From Hondaea fermentalgiana (taxonomy: Eukaryota; Sar; Bigyra; Thraustochytrida; Thraustochytriidae), in NCBI GenBank assembly GCA_014084085.1, contig NPFB01000005.1, positions 436,393 to 500,392 on the forward strand: DNA of 64,000 bases. The letters run 5' to 3'. The notes beneath the pieces are model-generated. The model did no database searches and had not been told where the DNA came from. It worked only from the letters and a program-made list of their open reading frames with translations. The position numbers and the translations under genes are program-made. Positions 20,446-31,745 of this stretch are shown piece after piece (the stretch's first letter is position 1; each line of letters opens with the position of its first letter).

Positions 20446-20997
20446 AATCTTTTATGCAAACGACGCCAAACGAAAAACCTTTGAAGCTAGCTTAGCTAGC
20501 TTCGTCACAATACCGAAGGAGGAAGACAGTAAACCACCTCTATCAATTGATCGCCTGCCCGCACGTCTGTCCGCACGTCCGTCCGCACGCACGCACGCAC
20601 GCAGACCGTAGACTCCCGCGCCGTGAGGTCCTGGTTCTTCGCGCTTTTCACCCATGTATACTTGATCTCGACTGCGACTCGCAAGACGCTCGCCGGAATG
20701 TCGACAATAGAGTTGACAAAAGACGTTGTCGCAGTCGCACTTGGTCCAAACGTGCTTTGCGCGGTCACGGCGACGACAGTTGCTTGCTCGCGCTCTTTCG
20801 AGACCCGCAGCGCCGCGACTCGCGCTGCGACCGGACTGGCGTCGCGCAGCAGCACGCAGCGCTTGCCCGCTTGTCCCGCCACGCGGAGCTTGAAAGCCCT
20901 GCGGCAGCGCGCGTCCGGTGCGCGCAAAGTAGGCCCACGCAAGCAGCAACCTAACGACCGATCGTACGTAGCCCTTCTTCTCCTCCTCCTCCAGCTC
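20446..20997. promoter_or_regulatory. Divergent promoter/leader region between the 511-aa gene and PSF2
   Basis: It holds cgcacgcacgcacg simple repeats near 20585-20600. A pyrimidine tract ending in ccag (about 20970-20994) sits just 3 nt before the PSF2 start and could be the 3' splice site of a leader intron. An in-frame ATG at 20698 would add about 100 residues with no similarity to PSF2 proteins. Confidence 0.4.
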
Positions 20998-21891
20998 ATG
21001 ACGACCGCGACGACGGCGAGAGCGGCGACGGCGGGAAGGCTTGGAAACAAGGAGGTGGAGTTCCTCGCAGAAGATGAGCTGGTGACCATTGTGCCTCGAT
21101 TTGAAGCGGACGTCTTTGAGATGATCGGCGGTCGCTTCGGGCCCTTTGTGCCTCAAACCCCTGTCCAAGTCCCGCTTTGGCTCGCTGTAGAGCTGCGAAA
21201 ACAGCAAAAGTGCCAGATTCAGTGTCCAACATGGATGACAGTCGAAGAGCTTCGCGATGCCAAGAAACATGAAAAAGATCTCAACCAGGAAGGGTTCAAG
21301 AATCTGCCCTCGCACTACATGGAAATCTCAAGTCTTTTGCTCAGACACGGCGCAGACGATATCGAAAACGTCAACCTTGTCCGCTCGCTTCTTGAGGATA
21401 TTGAACAACTTCGTCAGTATCGGATTCGCCAAGGTTTGCACAGCATGGCTGCCGAGCAGGTTGTTACCGTGCCACATTTCGTCACAATGACCAACGCATC
21501 AGCCATGGAGATTAACAGTATCCGCGATGTCTTGCTGTCATCGCTCGAGCGGTTCTACAAGATGCATGGCGAACGCGACGCTGCCATCTCTTCCTCTAAC
21601 GAGATTGTGCCAAAGGTCGAAGCGCTTGAAGAGGAGAATCAAGAGGAGCAGAATGTCTCAGGCTTCCGCCGCAGCAACACGGCTGAAAACAATGCTGGCC
21701 CCGTTTACCAGGGCAATGCCCGTATCCGACGTGCACAGGCGGACCGGTCACAGTCACAGTCACAGTCACAGTCGCAGTCGCAGAATGATGATGGCCTCGT
21801 CCCGCTCGTCAGCTCGATGCCTGCGACACAAACATCCTACGAGTCAGATCTCGACGAGGACGACATCAGAGCAGCAATGGAGCAAGATTGA
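20998..21891 (+). CDS. PSF2: DNA replication complex GINS subunit PSF2
   Basis: PSF2 is one of four GINS subunits. GINS joins Cdc45 and MCM2-7 in the replicative helicase. The family's N-terminal signature is clear: VEFLAEDELVTIVPRF, then GGRFGPFVPQTPVQVPLWLA, then LRKQQKCQIQCPTWM. The GINS A-domain helices follow (HYMEISSLLLRHGADDI, LVRSLLEDIEQLRQYRIRQGL). Family members are about 180-230 residues. This one is 297 because of a C-terminal acidic and low-complexity tail with an SQ dipeptide run (about 250-262) ending DLDEDDIRAAMEQD. I chose the ATG at 20998, 18 codons before the conserved EFLAE block. The SQ/SQSQ cluster could be a target of checkpoint kinases (ATM/ATR), but that is inference. 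Confidence 0.92.
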   Translation: MTTATTARAATAGRLGNKEVEFLAEDELVTIVPRFEADVFEMIGGRFGPFVPQTPVQVPLWLAVELRKQQKCQIQCPTWMTVEELRDAKKHEKDLNQEGFKNLPSHYMEISSLLLRHGADDIENVNLVRSLLEDIEQLRQYRIRQGLHSMAAEQVVTVPHFVTMTNASAMEINSIRDVLLSSLERFYKMHGERDAAISSSNEIVPKVEALEEENQEEQNVSGFRRSNTAENNAGPVYQGNARIRRAQADRSQSQSQSQSQSQNDDGLVPLVSSMPATQTSYESDLDEDDIRAAMEQD

Positions 21892-22499
21892 AGATAAATT
21901 CAATCTGATGCGTTTCATTGCAAGTTGCTCTGACAAGACTCCTTTCATTGCTTATACAAAGACAGTAACCCGACGCACGACCAAGCTGCTTCATACAGTA
22001 TGGTCTATAACAAAGCCTTTATAATCGTCGCGCCACGAGCTTCTTACACCCGATGCCTATTGAGCTGGCGGCATGTAAATCTGAATTGATGTTTGACTGT
22101 GACTTTCTCTAAATCCTCCCTCCTTTCACCAAGCTTGGTGTGCAACAAAATCTTGTCTCCAGAGCCGTACACGTCGAATACAAAACGAAACTTGATGCTT
22201 GCTCTCTCTTTCTCTCTCTCTCTCTCATTCTTTTCCTCCTACCACATCGTTCACCGTGCCGCTTTGCCTCTGCGCAGAACCTCCAGTGAAGCTCTCAGCG
22301 TCCTCGTCGTCTTCCTCCATGGCACGGCACATTTTTTATTTTATTTTTTTGCGCCATCATCAATGATGAGCATCACATCATCACGCCTCCGACCGGACCG
22401 GTCGAACAGCAGACCCGAGTTCGTAGGATCCGCCGGCAGCCGGCGGGCGCGGCGTGGGGCGGGGCCAGGGACCAGGACGCCCGCGGAGGGACTGCAACC
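21892..22499. other. Intergenic region upstream of the RhoGEF gene
   Basis: An AT-richer 3' region of PSF2 is followed by a (CT)n run (about 22203-22227) and then a GC-rich leader to the RhoGEF start at 22500. No gene is seen. Confidence 0.5.
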
Positions 22500-25247
22500 A
22501 TGCCGTGGAAATGCGAGTATTGCACCTTTGTAAACTACGGGGACTCCGCGGAGGCGTGCGAGATGTGCGGTGTGAAGAAGAAGCCACAGCCGCCTCGGGC
22601 CTTGCGGCCACGGCCGCCCGCGCCGGGCGCACTAGAGAGGGATCGCCTGCAGCTGCAAAAACAGCAGCAACAGCAGCAACAACAACAACAACAGCTGCAG
22701 CAGCTGCGAGATCAGCAGCAGCAGCAGCAGCAGCAGCAACAACTACAACAACAAGAGGCAGATCAACAGCAGAATCTGCAGCAGCAGCAGCAACAACAAC
22801 AACAGTCAAAGCAAGCGAAAAGGAGGTCTGGCCCCGTCGACGAGGCCATCGATGGTCTTTTCCAGGGCGGCATGGATGAGCGCACTCAACTCCTCGAAGA
22901 AATTCTCGAGTCGGAGCGCACCTACGTCGACAGCCTTTGTGTTCTTGTAACGCACTTTCTCCAGCCCATCGAGCGAGAAGTTCGGGATGGAAGCAAAATC
23001 ATCACGGAAAAGAAACTCCAAGGAATCTTTTCAAACGTCTCGCAGCTGCTGCAGCTCAATGTCGAACTGCTCCGCGTCATGGAGCTCGAGCTTGCCAACG
23101 CCGAGCAATTGCGCAAGAGGGCAAACTCGATTTCCGACACCAATGCCGGTGGCGAGGACGTCGCGCTTGCCATCACAAAGGCCTTCAAGGAAATCATTCC
23201 CTACTTTAAAATGTACTCTTGGTATGTCAACAATTACCCCACCGCCGTCGAGCTGCTCAAGCACGAACAGGTCAATAACAAGCTCTTTGCAAAGTACCTC
23301 GCCACTCAGCATGCGCACGAAATTTGCCGTGGTCTCGATGTTGGCGCCTATCTCATCATGCCAGTGCAGCGGCTCTGCAAGTATCCCCTTCTCTTTGGTC
23401 GCTTACTCAAGGAAACGCCGCCAGAAAATTCTGACTACGAACACATCAAACAAGTCACCAAGGTCGTCAACGATATCACAGAGGTTGTTGATCTTGACCG
23501 TGACCGCGCCGAGCGCAGCCTGCGTGGCTTTGAAATTGCAAACTTTCTCTCTTTAGAGGCCATCTCGCGCCGCCTCGAAACCAAATTGCACGTTTTGCAA
23601 CCAGGTCGTGTCTTCCTAGGAGAGTGGACTTGCATGATCTCTCGCTCCTTATCCAAGCGCCGGTCCGCAAGCGAACCACAAAAGCAGCGGACCATGTTCC
23701 TCTTTTCGGATTCCCTCATCATTGCCAAAAAGGGTTCCAAAGGCTATGAAGCGCGGGTCTGGATGAGTCTCGACCACGTCCTTCTCGGGGATCTATCGCC
23801 ATCGAAATCTGCCTCCAGTTCCAAACTGCCGCCAGCAGGTGGAGTGTCCGAGCCGTCGAGTCCGGTGAGCTCGACGCGATCCGCCTTTAACTGGACGCCC
23901 AAGCTCATTGGTTCGGCCAAACGCACTCTTCTGGCCTCACAGAATTCTACATCGTCGACAAGCTCGAATCCAATCCCCAGCCTCGGGTCCACCCTGTCTT
24001 TGGCGTCTGCTGGCAGCAGTGATAATGGCAGCACCGCGGGCGAAGGTGGACCCGCACGTACATACACTTTTTCCATTATTAACGAGTCCAGTATGACTCT
24101 CGCGCGCCTTCCATTGGCGCGAAGCCGCTCACGCAAGAGTGGCGTCGAGACTTTTACGTTCTTTTTCGAAGACGATGCGGAGCGTCGCAAAATACATACA
24201 GAGCTAGACAACGCTATCATGGGCCTCCAAGAGACTTCGCGCTCAAGACCACGTCCTCTAAGCACGAACAGCGTGAACATTATTGGTGGAGGTGCGTCGA
24301 GCATTGCAAACTCCCAGTCCTTTCGCGCACGGCCTCTCAGTGAGGGAAACTTTGCTCGCTTACCTCGCAAAACACGTTCTCTCTCGCCGCCGCCGGCACA
24401 CAGCGGCGGTTCCAAGGAAGAACACGATCCATACCAGTCGGCATTCATCACAGATGAAGACAATGATGATGACGAAGAAGAAGACGTTCATGTATTTGCT
24501 GATGGGGATGAAGCTGAGGACGGCCAAGAAGAGGAAGAGGAGTCCGTCGGTGGCATTGTCCCCACCTCTCTTGACCTCTCCCACGTACAACAAGAACGTG
24601 ACCACGACTTTTCCGTCACTGTCGTCGCTCCATCGGGTCCAACGCAGAATGCGGACAACTTTACACGTCCAGCAAGCGCTGCGGGTAGCCAAACGTACCG
24701 CAAGCCTTCATCTCGACCTCCCGCGCCAACGCGGGATGCAGGCGGGGCATCCGTGGCGCGAACGCCGTCACCGCGCCCTGCTGGTAGTTCAGGCGCTCAG
24801 GTCAATAAAAGGGCACAAGGAAAGGCAAGGCCTGTGGCACCTACTCATGCTTCGTACGCGAACAAAGCACGCCCAGCGCCACCAACAAAGACGACGAGCC
24901 TGGCACCCAGCGCAGATCTGCGCGCCATTTCGTCATCCGAATGGGCGTCAGCGCCGAACAACGACGAAGTACGTCCCGCAACGCCAATCCGACTCACAAG
25001 CAGAAGCTCAAGCTCCGCCTCCTCGTCGAGCGGAAGCGCAGTAAATCTTTTTGCATCCAAACCAATCACCGTTGTGCAGCGCCCGGCTCCACTCGCTCTC
25101 AACCAGACTAGCTCGCTAGCGACTTCGTCATCAGACCGCGACTCTCAAGTCGTGCTCGTTGACAAATGGTTCCCCGAAAGCAACAAGAACAGTTCTAGCA
25201 AGACGCAAGCGCGGCGTGAGCGGCCACCAGCCCCAGCGGAGAGATAA
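22500..25247 (+). CDS. RanBP2-type zinc finger / polyQ / DH-PH RhoGEF
   Basis: A 915-aa guanine-nucleotide exchange factor for a Rho/Rac-type GTPase. Residues 1-25 form a RanBP2-type zinc finger (W3, C5, C8, C20, C23; WKCEYCTFVN), a fold that binds ubiquitin, RNA or Ran. Residues 54-102 are almost entirely Gln (CAG/CAA-coded). The DH domain (about 129-320) starts LLEEILESERTYVDSL and includes LIMPVQRLCKYPLL, the CR3 helix that contacts the GTPase. The PH domain (about 345-560) has MFLFSDSLIIAKK and ends in ETFTFFFEDDAERRKIHTEL. A Ser-rich insert of over 100 residues splits its middle strands. The remainder is disordered and acidic/Pro-rich. The ATG lies in gcaaccATGCC and the zinc finger begins at residue 3, so the start is secure. 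Its GTPase target is unknown. Confidence 0.88.
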   Translation: MPWKCEYCTFVNYGDSAEACEMCGVKKKPQPPRALRPRPPAPGALERDRLQLQKQQQQQQQQQQQLQQLRDQQQQQQQQQQLQQQEADQQQNLQQQQQQQQQSKQAKRRSGPVDEAIDGLFQGGMDERTQLLEEILESERTYVDSLCVLVTHFLQPIEREVRDGSKIITEKKLQGIFSNVSQLLQLNVELLRVMELELANAEQLRKRANSISDTNAGGEDVALAITKAFKEIIPYFKMYSWYVNNYPTAVELLKHEQVNNKLFAKYLATQHAHEICRGLDVGAYLIMPVQRLCKYPLLFGRLLKETPPENSDYEHIKQVTKVVNDITEVVDLDRDRAERSLRGFEIANFLSLEAISRRLETKLHVLQPGRVFLGEWTCMISRSLSKRRSASEPQKQRTMFLFSDSLIIAKKGSKGYEARVWMSLDHVLLGDLSPSKSASSSKLPPAGGVSEPSSPVSSTRSAFNWTPKLIGSAKRTLLASQNSTSSTSSNPIPSLGSTLSLASAGSSDNGSTAGEGGPARTYTFSIINESSMTLARLPLARSRSRKSGVETFTFFFEDDAERRKIHTELDNAIMGLQETSRSRPRPLSTNSVNIIGGGASSIANSQSFRARPLSEGNFARLPRKTRSLSPPPAHSGGSKEEHDPYQSAFITDEDNDDDEEEDVHVFADGDEAEDGQEEEEESVGGIVPTSLDLSHVQQERDHDFSVTVVAPSGPTQNADNFTRPASAAGSQTYRKPSSRPPAPTRDAGGASVARTPSPRPAGSSGAQVNKRAQGKARPVAPTHASYANKARPAPPTKTTSLAPSADLRAISSSEWASAPNNDEVRPATPIRLTSRSSSSASSSSGSAVNLFASKPITVVQRPAPLALNQTSSLATSSSDRDSQVVLVDKWFPESNKNSSSKTQARRERPPAPAER
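22662..22805. repeat. CAG/CAA repeat encoding polyglutamine
   Basis: An interrupted (CAG/CAA)n stretch encodes most of residues 54-102 of the RhoGEF. The mixture of codons suggests selection for Gln, not only slippage. Confidence 0.9.
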
Positions 25248-25492
25248 AGATCCATGCTAGCGCATCCTACTTTTCCAAAAGTCAAATTATAACACTAGCT
25301 AGTGATGTTCTTTAATGTTTTTAAAATTTTCTTGAGAAAAATGGGACGTTTGGCGCCGGAGGAACAAGCAGGGAATAGTTTTGAGTGCGGACTGGACTTC
25401 CAAAAGATGCTCGCAGTCCTAGCCCGAGAGGCGCGGTTTTCCGTCCACTTCTTTTCAAGGCACGCGAACGTAAAGTTGATGAAATACTTTAC

Positions 25493-25623
25493 TCAAGCCT
25501 CCTTGACACAATCATCGCCTTCGGGATCCTCCTTGACGGCTTCGCTTGTTGTCTCGCCCGAGGCTTCTCCTGGAGGCTCGGACGCGGCTGCGCCCGTAGC
25601 TTGCGAATGCTCTACGTCGGTAG

Positions 25624-25654
<31 letters not shown>

Positions 25655-26941
25655 AGCCTGCTCCTCGCGACCCTTGCCTTCATTCTCTTTAACGTGAAAG
25701 CCGTGTTTCTTCATGACAGCCTCAATACGCGCCGCGTCCTTGTCCTGCAAACCAGCGGATGCCCTCGCGGCCTTGCATACAGTTTCAAACTCGACCGCAG
25801 GAAGCGTCCCCAAGACCTTGTCCATGCGTTCAAGAATATCCGCACAAAGGCCAGCCAGCATGGGAGCGACGCCCGCATCAACACCACGAGTCGATAGAGG
25901 TGTTCCAAGCACTTTTTTCCACTGCGCGCCGGTCAGACAATTGCCATCAGCGAGCTCGACGACAGCATTGCGCAAAAGCTGTGCGGCATGACCCGCGCTT
26001 TGAGACGCATGAGACGGAACTGCACCCGCTTCCATGACGGAGCGAAGGCTCTGAAGAATGCCCAATTCGTCGGCGAACCACGTGTCGTTATGACTGCACG
26101 CTTCGAGGAGTCGCGAATGAAGGATGAACAGAAGATTGAGAAGGTCTGTTAAAAGCTCGCCACCGTCCATCTCTTCTCTTGAGGCAGAGTTGCTTTGACG
26201 ATGCGAGATGGCACGGTCGACAAAAGCACGGTGCACCTGAAGAAGCTCTTGCACATTGACTTCAACAAGACGTGCATGCGTGAAGATCTTGTTCAAAATT
26301 TGCAGCCCACGAGAGCAGGCCCCAAAGTCCTCTGCCTGACTGACGAGCAAGAGCGTGCGAGAGATGGCCTCGTTCCAGATCTTTCGGTCTTTCGGAGGCT
26401 TATCAAAGGCCCGTACCAAAGAATCGCAGACCACCATGAAAAAGTCCGGTACAATGTCACTTGGCAAACGAAGCAAAAAGCGCAGCGCGCCGCCCACATC
26501 ATCGCCGCCAACCCACAGCTGGCGCACCGCGAGTCGCAAGAGCGCAATGGAAGCCTTCTCGGTGTGGCAAGAGGCCTGCTCGGCCGAGCGCAGCACCTTG
26601 ATGAGGTGCAAGCGAGCCATGGGCCACACCAGCGCGAGGCGATGCTCATTAGCGAGACACACTTCCATGAGCAGATGCAGACCAAAGAGACGAGACGCTC
26701 GGGACGGCGGGGCCAGCATATCCACGCGGATATCCCCGCGAAGGTCCGTGACCTCACCCTCGTCACTGTAGTTCACGCGAGTGTTCACCAAGAGGTCGTC
26801 CTCGGGAGGCAGATGACTTTCTGAACCGCCGTTTGCAACAACAATGCCTCGGACAAGAGCCGTAAGTGTCTGATCAGAGAGCTCCTTGGACAAGGCACAG
26901 AATTGACCGAGCTTGGCCGTCTCCACATGCACCTGTTGTTG

Positions 26942-26989
<48 letters not shown>

Positions 26990-29900
26990 CTCTTGTTTGT
27001 GCTGCACGTGCTGCGACTGCGATTGGGCTTGAGGAGATTGCGCGCTAGCGCTCAGCTGAATGCTCTGGAAAGCAAAGCCTGCCGCACGCTTGACTGTATA
27101 CAATTCCTCCTCGCGCGCATGCAGCGTGGCCTCTGCCTCGGCGCGAGACTCACCATTAAACCAGCTCACCCAGCCCTTGGCTCGCTCAAGCGTCGCGCGG
27201 GCAGTCGCCGTGCGCGTCTCGGCGTTTCGAACCCATGCAGAGGCGCTGATGCGATGATACTTTGTACGTAGGCTCGGATCCAGAAACACATCACGCGACT
27301 CGTGAAGGAGTTCTCGCGGGAGAAGATCGAGGTCAAACAGCCGCATCAAACAATACACAATATAAGGCCATGCCAAACGCACGACATCAGCATGCTGCAG
27401 CACAATCTTGATGACCGAGCTCGTTGCGGTCTGTGCCTTGCTGCTGCGTTCAAGAGCGCGCATTGCACCTGCGATGTTGCTCGGCGACCCCTGCACATCG
27501 TGGGCGGCATCACGGGCTCGCACGGCGGCGACCTCATCCTCATCTCCGTCGTCCTCCGTGTGCACATTCTCTTGTGAGGCGTTCTGTTCGGAGGAGGCGC
27601 TGCCTGGCTCCACGCCATCTGCCTCGTCGTCATCATCCTCCATATCCGTGTCCATGCTTTCGGCCGTTGGGAGCGTAGCCTTTTTCTGCTGCCTTTGCAC
27701 CGAACGCATCCGGGCCTTCACCGGTGACGCCTGCGCGTAGAGAAGCAGCGTGGTGAACTTGCATACGTCGACAATGATACGATCAAGAACGCGCACCATC
27801 CCAAAGCGCGCAGCGGTCTCTGCACAGTTCATGATGCCCTCGAGCGCCAGCTCGACGGCGCGGGGCTGTCGCGTTGGGTCGCCCGCATGATATACAACGC
27901 TGAGTGCAGCAAAGGCCGGCTTGTGGATGAAAGAAAAGAGTTGCTCGTCATAGAGCCGACAAAAGTTGCTCTTAGCCGGCACAAGCTTGAGCGGCGCACG
28001 CGGCCGCTTCATCAAATCGGCCCAGCGGTCCGAGGTGACCTCGCCCGTGAGTGCATTTCCGTCCGTCATGGTGTTTATCTCGCGGGATCGGATCTCATCG
28101 TAAATAGACCGCAGCAACGAGAGTGGCATGTCCTGGCCCTTGGACACACTCTCGCCGTAATTGAGATTGCTCAAGGTGAACGCGTCAAAGCTCATCTTCT
28201 TCTCGGGGCGAATATTCGGGTTGTGCAGATCCGTGTTGAGAAGAATAATGGAGAAACACAGCAAGTAGCAGCAGTCCGTGGTGGGAAAGTGGCGCGCGTC
28301 AACGCATTCTCTGTGCGCGTGCTCGGCAAAGGCCTGCAAGATGCGATCGATCACCTGCGCCTCGCCTGGCAAGCGGAAACTCTCGAGGAACATGCGCAGA
28401 GCCGAGAGAAGGGGCATGTCATCGATCTGAAACGTCTTGACGAACTCGTGGAGGACTCCCACATTTTTGTCGTGGTAGTCGCCAATATATTCTCCAATCA
28501 TGCTCTTGTCGAGGCCCTGCGTGTCGCGCAAAAAGGCAGCTAGTTCGGCCGATTGCGGAGGGTCGCTGACGAACTTGTTCTCTACAAGGGCAGCGACGCC
28601 TGACTTGGGTTTGCGGTTGAAAGCAGCCACGCACGATTGCAATCTGCGCTTTGCGCGCTTTGACGCGATGAGCGCGTCCGGGTCGTGCATTCGCGCTGTA
28701 TCGAGCAGAGCTTTGTCTACTGGCAGCTCGCTGGAACGCATGGCGATTGCCTTAACGCCCAAGTGAATGCAACGCAAAGACATGAGTTGAAGCGGATCGA
28801 GCGCCAGCTTGCGAAGCTGCTTGGGGAAGCTGTGGTTCGACAGGTAAACAAAGAGGTTCTCAAGCACATTGGTCGAGCCGACGCTGCAATCAAAGTTGCA
28901 AAAGATGTCCACGGCAACGGTCTGGTCCGCAAAGAGGTCCGTCAGCGTTTCGAGCACAAGCCTGCGTGCCTCGTTGTCTGTGTTTTTCGGTTTGGCTTCC
29001 AAAGCACGCAAAAAGACACTTCCGCAAAAGGATTCCATTTGCACGCGAAGGTGTCGACGCGTGTTGGAATGCGAGACGAGCACGTGCACGACGCGGAGCG
29101 CGCGCGACAGCAAGCTCAGGGGCACGCGAATGCTTGCATGGCCGTGTCGGCCGCTTGCGCCCATGAAATCGAGCGCATCGCGGCCGTATTGGGCATCGAG
29201 GTCGCGGAAAGTTGACGGAATACGCGCAAACGGCGAGTCGGCCCGCCCCTCGCTCGTCCCTCGACTATCGTCGTCGTCGTCGTCGTCGCCATCCTCACCC
29301 TCATCATCTTCCTCGTCCTCATCATCGTCCTCGCCATCTCCGCCATCAAAGTCCTCGTCGTCTTCGGAGTCGTCTTCGACACCGTCGCCATTTTTCCGCG
29401 CATCGAGAATCTTGGACACCTCGCCATTGCTGTCAAGCTCCGCCAGGCTCTGGCTGACAGAATCTTGAACGCCATCCTCCTCGGCAGCCCTCTCGGCAGC
29501 AAGCTGCGTGTCACTCGAGGAAGTCTGCTTCTTTGCTCTGCTGTTCCGCTTCCCGCGTCGTTTCTTCTTCCCCTTGGTGGCATTCGCTGCCGCCGGTGGT
29601 GCCGATGAAGCCAGAGGCAAGACCTGAACCATGTCGTGACCCGCAATGTCACTCCCTGAAACGCTGGCCGTGATAGGCCGACAGGCCGCCTGGCACGTCT
29701 GCAGAAGCGCGCGAAAGAGATCGTCGCAGATAAGAGCGTGAATTTCGGGCTGTGAGTCAACGCGAATCTCGCCCGTCTCGGCATCGATTGTCGATACGAT
29801 TGCACTGAGGACGAGGTCCAGCGAGGTCTGCCGCAATTCAGGTTCTTGCCAGCCGGGGCCATTTGGATCAATGCGCTTGCATAGGAAGCCAAAGAGTTTC

Positions 29901-30712
29901 TTGGCCAACTTTTCGTCGCGCTGCTTGGTCTTGAAACTAGCGGAAGGTGCGGCAACACTGTCGTGAACTGCCGATTGCTCGCCATAGAGCGAAGTGAAGA
30001 GCGCGCTGACCATGGAGGCAAGTTTGCGCGAGGCAAGTCGTCGCAACATGTCAGCGTTCGTTGAAACAACACTGTTCTTGAAGACGGCAACATAGACGGC
30101 CTCGACTTCGCGTTTGGAGAGGCTCGCCGCGGCCGGACATGCGAGGCACGCTTCGAGGAGCTCGAGAGCCCACATGACTGCGATTTCATCGTCGCCGGTT
30201 TCTGTCTGGCGAAAGACACAGCCTACAGTGGCTTCCACGACATGGTGCAAGGCGCGCTCCACGCGTTCCGAGGGCTCCTTGAAGAGATTTAGCGTGACAA
30301 CGAGACGGTGGACCGAGGAAAGTGCTTCGCTCGTGACCGAAGCTGTCGTACTTGGGCTACGAATGCACTCGAGGAGCGGCCGAAGTACCTCCGAGGGATC
30401 CAGAACGTCCTCTTCGCGCGCCATTGATGCATACATGCGTAACTTTTCGCGCACATTGCAGGCAGCTGCTGTAAGAAGGGAAACGTCCTTGCGGAGCTCC
30501 TTGAGTGTCATGATGTGGAAAATGTCCAGCATGAGTCCTGGTTCGCGAAGGCAAAAGAGATCACGCGCACGAAGCGAGGCACCGCTAGCCGAGGTTCCAT
30601 TGCCGGCCTGCGAGGCTTCTTCGGCACGCGTCAAGGCATAGCCCTCTTGGCGCAATTTGGCAATGACGCCCTGGTACTCGCCACACAGGACTGGGATCTC
30701 CGGGTGCTGCAT
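25493..30712 (-). CDS. Large Sec7-domain ArfGEF, GBF1/GNOM class
   Basis: A 1,739-aa exchange factor that loads GTP on Arf GTPases at Golgi or endosomal membranes. The N-terminal DCB-like helices include a stretch like GBF1/GNOM (LRPLLECIRSPSTTASVTSEAL). A long acidic run (about 500-540) follows, then a HUS-type region. The Sec7 domain (about 695-890) starts FNRKPKSGVAAL and includes ESFRLPGEAQVIDRIL, whose Glu is the catalytic finger, and LLCFSIILLNTDLHNPNI. HDS-type helices follow, with polyGln runs near 1241-1260 and near the C-terminus. The open frame runs further upstream, but its first codon is GTG at 30931 and that segment is basic and unconserved. The ATG at 30712 is the first Met. 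FRLPGEAQ is shared by BIG and GBF1 types, so the class call rests on the DCB part. Confidence 0.9.
26934..26990. repeat. (CAG)n/(CAA)n polyGln repeat in the ArfGEF gene
   Basis: About 19 consecutive Gln codons (minus strand) lie in the HDS part of the ArfGEF. A second run of about ten lies at about 25622-25656 near its C-terminus. Confidence 0.9.
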
Positions 30713-31745
30713 CGCGTCAATAATCTTGGCGTGCGGTCTAACTCCGCACGACGCCGGATGCAGCGCTTCTGGGGCTGCGGAGGTCCGCACGTAAACGCTA
30801 TACCTATATATGTGTTGACGTGGCCGCGGTGAGGGAGCCACGCTTGGGGACTTTTTACTTGCTTGCCTACCTGCTTGCTTGCTCGCTCGCGCGTGAGCTT
30901 TGCTGCCGATAGGTGACGACGAACGTCGCACAAGCCGGGCGTCCGCGTCCTATGAGAGAGCCTAGCGGGCGCCACGGCTCCGGCGGCAGTGGCGGGCTTG
31001 CTTGTGCAGGTTGGGTGTTGACACCTGCCGCCTGCTTGCTCCAGGTCTGCGAGAGAGTCGACGCCCCCAAACGTACGAGCGACGGGAGGTGCGGAACACG
31101 CACACGGCGTGTCCGAGGCTAGGCGATACAGAGGCTCGCCGCGGAGGACAGATGCGCGCGTCGCGGCCGGCGCGCTGCGCTCCGTGGGAGCGCTCCCGCG
31201 GCGAAGAAGAATCGGCTTTGCAAAGTGGAAATCTTCTTCGATCGATAGTTTTTTATTTCTTGTTTCTCCCGGTTTCTCCGGTTTTCTCTGGAAAAGAGGT
31301 CTAAGCAAGTGTCGATGGACCACTTTCAAGTCAATCATCTGATGAGATATCCTTTGATCAGGTCAGGATTGGGACCGATCATTTGGCAAGCAAACCTGCT
31401 GACAAGCCTTTTGGATATCACTTTGCATGGACCAGCAACGTGTTGAATTTTTCCATTGAAAAAAAGTTAGAAAGTGCCCCAGGATAATTTCGGCTGAATG
31501 AACTCACTCAAGAGTTGAGACAAATGAAAACAAGCAACTCACCATCCTGCTCCGCCCGCCAACCAATACATGAAGCAGCGATAAAAGTTAGACGTTGCTT
31601 GATGAAACATACCCCAACCATAGCCCTCTCACCAAAGATGTATAGTAACAGGACTACTTGTTTTTCGTTCTGAGTAATGTTAGTGCTAAGCCTTGCATTC
31701 TGACGACAGACAAGAGCTAGGCAGATAAATCAGGACTCAGGGACT
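30713..31745. other. Intergenic region upstream of the ArfGEF gene
   Basis: The stretch between two minus-strand genes shows no convincing coding frame. It includes a TATA-like element close to the ArfGEF start, a GC-rich leader, and an AT-richer part (about 31220-31745) that is probably the 3' region of the peroxidase gene. Confidence 0.5.
30805..30811 (-). promoter_or_regulatory. Candidate TATA box of the ArfGEF gene
   Basis: On the minus strand cacatatataggta lies about 95 nt upstream of the ATG at 30712. That is a reasonable distance for a TATA box with a short leader. There is no direct evidence of transcription start. Confidence 0.35.

Noticed and set aside
20623..20997. N-terminal extension of PSF2
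   Set aside because: It begins with GTG, reads as Arg/Ala/Ser-rich sequence unlike PSF2, and lies in the divergent promoter region.
30713..30931. N-terminal extension of the ArfGEF to 30931
   Set aside because: It begins with GTG, is basic and low in complexity, and overlaps the candidate TATA element. The first ATG is at 30712.
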